Shown piece by piece: positions 6,876 through 9,148 of a stretch of 9,148 nucleotides of DNA (position 1 is the stretch's first letter; every line of letters starts with the position of its first letter). Under the pieces are notes generated by a model that was not told the origin of the DNA, made no database searches, and was given only the letters and a program-made list of their open reading frames with translations. This DNA comes from Lachnospiraceae bacterium UBA3772 (GTDB lineage Bacteria; Bacillota; Clostridia; Lachnospirales; Lachnospiraceae): the NCBI GenBank assembly GCA_002371025.1, contig DFFQ01000050.1, positions 1 to 9,148 of the forward strand, read 5' to 3'. A program made the position numbers and the translations under genes.

Positions 6876-7136
6876 TTTTTATCCTTTCGTATATATATTC
6901 TGTAAAAGCGTCCCTCGCAGCCATTGCTAAATCGTCATTTACTTCTATTTCACATTTATTAAAAATCGGCCACTGCTTTTTCCAATGATTGTATATTTTC
7001 CATTTTTTATATCTTTTTCAAACCAATCTGAATATCTATGTCTTTTTAAATATTCTAAGCCCAATGGCAAAAGCAGAAGGAATACAACCAAAAGCACTAT
7101 TATAACTTTTTTAAATAAATTCTTTTTCTTCATCAT
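6868..7136 (-). pseudogene. Family B small membrane protein broken by a one-base frameshift in an A5 run
   Basis: The ATG frame from 7136 gives 63 residues (stop at 6945): a basic start, a membrane segment (about 11-29) and WFEKDIKNGKYTIIGK. Just after this Lys, at an A5 run (6977-6981), homology jumps to the -1 frame, which continues KQWPIFNKCEIEV and then DDLAMAARDAFTEYIYERI and stops at 6868. One extra A would give a single 89-residue protein. Support for the joined reading: the tail matches the family B copy at 7560-7761 (SIAAGTAFRDYINERLEDE), and the stretch across the join resembles the 6074-6475 product (NGKYIIEGKK, then IF). It may be a pseudogene, a slippage-controlled gene or a sequencing error. 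The Shine-Dalgarno site (AGGA, 11 nt away) is weak. The tail overlaps the next gene by 8 nt. Confidence 0.65.
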
Positions 7137-7171
7137 TTTAACTATAGTCCTTTTTTCTTGTTTACCATATA

Positions 7172-7570
7172 TTATTCAAAATCAGAATAATAAAATCGAA
7201 ATGAATCACATATTTTACCTTCATTATCAAACAAAGATACTTTTATAAATTCGTCGTTACCATCAATTAAATAATTTTCTGAATTAATTTTTTTACCATC
7301 TGTATCAATTGTGGTACTAAAATCAAGAATAATCTCTTTATTTTCCTCTCTCTCAACAGATAGTCTTACTTCAGTTTTTTCAAACGGTAATTTAGGCCTA
7401 TAAAAATATTGAGATACCTTGACTATATACCCCTCATTTTTACTTGATACATTTTTTGAATAAATAATAGGATCTGCCCTTCCGGCTTTTCTCATATAAA
7501 CATCAAAGAGAATTATTCCTAGTAGATATATTAGAAATAAACTTACCACCAATAATTTCTTACTTTTCAT
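7172..7570 (-). CDS. Unrecognised membrane-anchored protein, family A copy 1
   Basis: 132 residues; family not recognised. Seen: a basic N-terminus (MKSKK), a membrane segment at about 6-24, a linker, then a beta-rich domain. The domain ends in NYLIDGNDEFIKVSLFDNEG and FRFYYSDFE, a tail shared with the two downstream family A genes. There is no lipobox cysteine, so it is probably a single-pass membrane protein with its domain outside. The ATG at 7570 lies inside the end of the preceding family B frame (11-nt overlap), and its Shine-Dalgarno site (GAGAGG, 7 nt away) is formed by that frame's Glu-Arg codons, which suggests translational coupling. The region is much richer in A+T than the thi genes. 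Confidence 0.75.
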   Translation of the reverse strand: MKSKKLLVVSLFLIYLLGIILFDVYMRKAGRADPIIYSKNVSSKNEGYIVKVSQYFYRPKLPFEKTEVRLSVEREENKEIILDFSTTIDTDGKKINSENYLIDGNDEFIKVSLFDNEGKICDSFRFYYSDFE

Positions 7571-7761
7571 CTTCTAACCTCTCATTAATATAATCTCTAA
7601 AAGCCGTTCCAGCCGCAATAGATTGTTTATCTGTAAAGACAATATCAAATACTTCATTACGAGTAACCGTATATCCATTTTCATCATTTTTGGCAACTTG
7701 TAATATTTTTATTCGTTTTTTAATTATATAAATAAAAAAGGGAATTTCCCCCAACCCGCAT
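7560..7761 (-). pseudogene. Family B remnant, no in-frame ATG
   Basis: The open frame encodes about 65 residues ending in NGYTVTRNEVFDIVF, then DKQSIAAGTAFRDYINERLEDEK. Its tail aligns with the frameshifted gene at 6868-7136 (AAxxAFxxYIxERxxxE in both). The frame has no ATG; the only upstream alternative, TTG at 7778, has no Shine-Dalgarno site and lies upstream of the predicted transcript start. An ATG at 7761 would enter this frame if the G5 run (7748-7752) were one base shorter. It lacks the full membrane segment of the other copy. I read it as a 5'-truncated or frameshifted gene whose end is retained as the leader of the next gene. Confidence 0.5.
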
Positions 7762-7769
7762 TCGTGAAT

Positions 7770-7798
7770 AATATACAATATATTTTAAGGATTGTAAA
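7770..7798 (-). promoter_or_regulatory. Promoter for the small membrane protein array
   Basis: The minus strand reads TTTACA (7793-7798), a 17-nt spacer and TATATT (7770-7775), five of six matches in each hexamer. Transcription would start near 7763 and enter the B-A gene array. It is divergent from the TPR gene promoter, about 35 bp away. Confidence 0.6.
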
Positions 7799-7831
7799 CA
7801 AATTAAAATAACACTAAATATAATAGATGAA

Positions 7832-7860
7832 CGGACACAATGCTAAAATTGCTATATAAT
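7832..7860 (+). promoter_or_regulatory. Promoter of the TPR protein gene
   Basis: A -35-like CGGACA (7832-7837), exactly 17 nt, then a perfect TATAAT (7855-7860). Transcription would start near 7867, leaving a leader of about 40 nt before the ATG at 7907. Confidence 0.7.
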
Positions 7861-7906
7861 ATAAATGAGTATGACAAATCTTAATTAACAAAAAGGAAAT
7901 TATTCT

Positions 7907-8323
7907 ATGGGACTGTTTACAAATAATAAAAGCACAGATGATTATGCCAAAAAAGGAAACAAACTGTTTGATAAAGGAGAATATTTACAGGCTGTCTCAA
8001 TATGGCTTGAAGGATTGAATTCTTTAAACAAACCTCTAAATATGCAAAGTGAAGCAGTTTGGTTTCAAACATCTATTGCAGATGCTTACTTCATGCTTGG
8101 AGAATATGAGAAAGCATATCCATATTTGTGGGATGCAAAATCAAATATAACGGGTGAAGGATACACAAATCCATTCGTAATGCTTCGTCTGGGCCAGTGT
8201 TCATTTGAATTAGGAAAAGATGATGCAGCGGAATATCTTATACGTGCATATATGCTTGCAGGAGATGATATCTTTGAAAGTGAAGATGAAAAATACTTTG
8301 ACCAGATAAAAAATCTAGTATAA
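7907..8323 (+). CDS. Small tetratricopeptide repeat (TPR) protein
   Basis: 138-residue soluble protein, the only plus-strand gene in the window. Seen: TPR-like helix pairs at about 11-40 (AKKGNKLFDKGEYLQAV with WLEGL), 48-82 (WFQTSIADAYFMLGEYEKA with YLWDAK) and 88-118 (NPFVMLRLGQCSFELGKDDA with EYLIRAYML), then an acidic tail (DDIFESEDEKYFDQIK). TPRs bind protein partners; no enzyme motif is present. Short TPR proteins with this AYMLAGDDIFE-type ending are, as far as I recall, often found in toxin-immunity gene clusters, but that is memory plus context, not proof. It has its own strong promoter and an AAGGA site 9 nt from the ATG at 7907, and is divergent from the membrane protein array. Confidence 0.85.
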   Translation: MGLFTNNKSTDDYAKKGNKLFDKGEYLQAVSIWLEGLNSLNKPLNMQSEAVWFQTSIADAYFMLGEYEKAYPYLWDAKSNITGEGYTNPFVMLRLGQCSFELGKDDAAEYLIRAYMLAGDDIFESEDEKYFDQIKNLV

Positions 8324-8486
8324 CGTCCAGCGAAAAGACGGGGACGAATAATCATTTAAGATCGTTCGCCACCGTCTGTGGTAACAATATTCAATTATGC
8401 TATGTCATTTTTTTCACCTTCATTATCTTCCTATATAACACGCCAACTTCAGCCCGTCAAACTTAAAGTTGTCGAGTTCTTTTCCG
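8324..8486. other. Intergenic region between convergent TPR and GNAT genes
   Basis: 163 bases with no supportable gene. It holds the REP-like hairpin at 8336-8377 and an AT-rich stretch. A short minus-strand open frame of about 22 codons (reading KELDNFKFDGLKLACYIGR before a TAA) has no start codon and may be a gene relic or chance. I see no clear terminator for either gene. Confidence 0.5.
8336..8377. repeat. REP-like imperfect hairpin between convergent genes
   Basis: AGACGG-GG-(a)-CGAA at 8336-8348 pairs with TTCG-CC-(a)-CCGTCT at 8365-8377: 12 bp with one bulged A on each side and a 16-base loop. It starts 13 nt after the TPR stop. No T-run follows on the plus strand and only four T on the minus strand. 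GC-rich compared with its AT-rich surroundings, it resembles REP elements; the copy number cannot be seen here. Confidence 0.45.
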
Positions 8487-8960
8487 TTACAATTCTTTCA
8501 TCATGCATAGTGATTCTGGCATAGAAACATACGGACCATAGTTTTCAATTTTATTAAATCCTACTTTTCGATATACATGACACGACTCTTGCAGCAATTC
8601 TCCAGTTTCAAGAATCAATTTCCTATATCCTAGTTCTTTCGCCCACTCGATTAATTCAAGAACCAGTTTGGTTCCTATTCCTTTTCCTTGGAATTCATCT
8701 CTGACAAATACTCTTTTCAACTCGGTTGCATTGTCGATATCACCGTACTGATATTCTCTAATTGCTCCAGCACCAGCGGTTTTTCCATCAATATACACAA
8801 CTACAACCTCTTTTATAGCATCAAGCTGATTATACTGTTTATATTTATCTCTCTTAATAACTCTTCCTACTCGCCTATCTAAATCCATATCTAATAACTG
8901 GCAGTTCTCAATAAAGTCTTCATTTGTCCCAGAACATCTAACAAATTCAATATCAGCCAT
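8487..8960 (-). CDS. GNAT family N-acetyltransferase
   Basis: 157-residue cytosolic acetyltransferase using acetyl-CoA; the acceptor is unknown. Seen: the beta-strand [19 protein letters not shown] (51-69), motif A with the acetyl-CoA pyrophosphate loop Q91-G-K-G-I-G96 in [16 protein letters not shown], motif B from about 111 ([16 protein letters not shown]), [17 protein letters not shown] (128-144), and the usual GNAT ending SLCMMKEL. Full length. The ATG at 8960 has a very strong AGGAGGTG site 7 nt upstream (8968-8975). It converges on the TPR gene. Nothing marks it as specific for an antibiotic, amino acid or protein N-terminus. Confidence 0.93.
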   Translation of the reverse strand: MADIEFVRCSGTNEDFIENCQLLDMDLDRRVGRVIKRDKYKQYNQLDAIKEVVVVYIDGKTAGAGAIREYQYGDIDNATELKRVFVRDEFQGKGIGTKLVLELIEWAKELGYRKLILETGELLQESCHVYRKVGFNKIENYGPYVSMPESLCMMKEL

Positions 8961-9043
8961 ATATAAACACCTCCTGGTGAAAAAAAATTGGAATTTACCA
9001 AATCAACAAAGCCCGATTTTGTCATCATCTATAAAACTGTAAT

Positions 9044-9148
9044 TTATATTTCTCCATTTTTCTTGTTTTCTTCTATAGCGATTTCATTCAATACCTTGTC
9101 CTGATGGGATTCTATAGCGAGCAAAACCAGAAGAACAGCAAAAACAAT
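9044..9148 (-). CDS. C-terminal end of a membrane protein entering from the right edge
   Basis: From the right edge the minus strand is open for 34 codons to a TAA at 9044-9046. It reads a hydrophobic stretch (IVFAVLLVLLAIE) followed by a charged tail (HQDKVLNEIAIEENKKNGEI), the look of a last membrane helix with a cytoplasmic tail. Most of the gene lies outside the window, so no family can be named. It ends 83 bases before the GNAT start and could be its upstream neighbour in the same direction. Confidence 0.6.
   Translation of the reverse strand: MVFAVLLVLLAIESHQDKVLNEIAIEENKKNGEI

Noticed and set aside
7739..7752. GGGA-AAT-TCCC followed by T6 on the minus strand, terminator-like
   Set aside because: Only a 4-bp stem; too weak to call, and it lies at the start of the array transcript.
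8409..8484. Short minus-strand frame ending in KELDNFKFDGLKLACYIGR
   Set aside because: It has no start codon or Shine-Dalgarno site and is bounded by stops; it may be a gene relic but cannot be supported as a gene.
9010..9030. Possible hairpin ACAAA/TTTGT between the right-edge gene and the GNAT gene
   Set aside because: A five-base AT-rich stem with no following T-run; not a supportable terminator.
1..9148. Search for CRISPR arrays, tRNA or rRNA genes, transposases and integrase attachment sites
   Set aside because: No regularly spaced repeats, no cloverleaf-like or rRNA sequence and no transposase or integrase motifs were seen by eye.

Overview
The window looks like chromosomal DNA from a low-GC Gram-positive clostridium, most likely a member of the Lachnospiraceae. 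This is inferred from the CarD-family protein, the CytX-type thiamine salvage operon under a TPP riboswitch, clostridial AGGAGG-type ribosome binding sites and an AT-rich base composition. Nearly all genes lie on the minus strand; one small TPR gene is on the plus strand.

Left part (1-2080): a 23S rRNA m5U methyltransferase gene (rlmD type, C-terminus cut by the window edge) lies downstream of a CarD/CdnL-type RNA polymerase-binding regulator. A strong intrinsic terminator separates them.

Centre (2172-6061): a complete thiamine precursor salvage operon, transcribed as promoter, TPP riboswitch, terminator, thiM, thiE, thiD, cytX. CytX would import hydroxymethylpyrimidine (HMP), ThiD phosphorylates it twice, ThiM phosphorylates salvaged hydroxyethylthiazole, and ThiE joins the two to thiamine monophosphate. 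No de novo genes (thiC, thiG, thiS, thiF, thiH) are in the window. The leader can be read in detail: an aptamer, a 10-bp terminator ending in eight U, and a plausible 9-bp antiterminator made from the conserved 3' side of the aptamer. The real thiM start and its Shine-Dalgarno site lie just past the terminator.

Right-centre (6074-7798): a very AT-rich accessory block of small, unrecognised membrane-anchored proteins in a tandem array. Two related families alternate. Family B is a short protein ending in a conserved AAxxAFxxYIxERxxxE tail. Family A is about 130 residues, with an N-terminal membrane anchor and a beta-rich C-terminal domain. In both B-A junctions the B stop overlaps the A start, and the Glu-Arg codons of B double as the Shine-Dalgarno site of A. 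Both B copies look damaged: one has no usable start, the other is broken by a one-base change in an A5 run. The array resembles the duplicated, decaying gene sets seen in immunity or accessory loci, but its function is not known from sequence.

Right end (7832-9148): a divergent, well-formed promoter drives a TPR protein. It is followed by a REP-like imperfect hairpin, a convergent GNAT acetyltransferase gene, and the last 34 codons of a membrane protein entering from the right edge.
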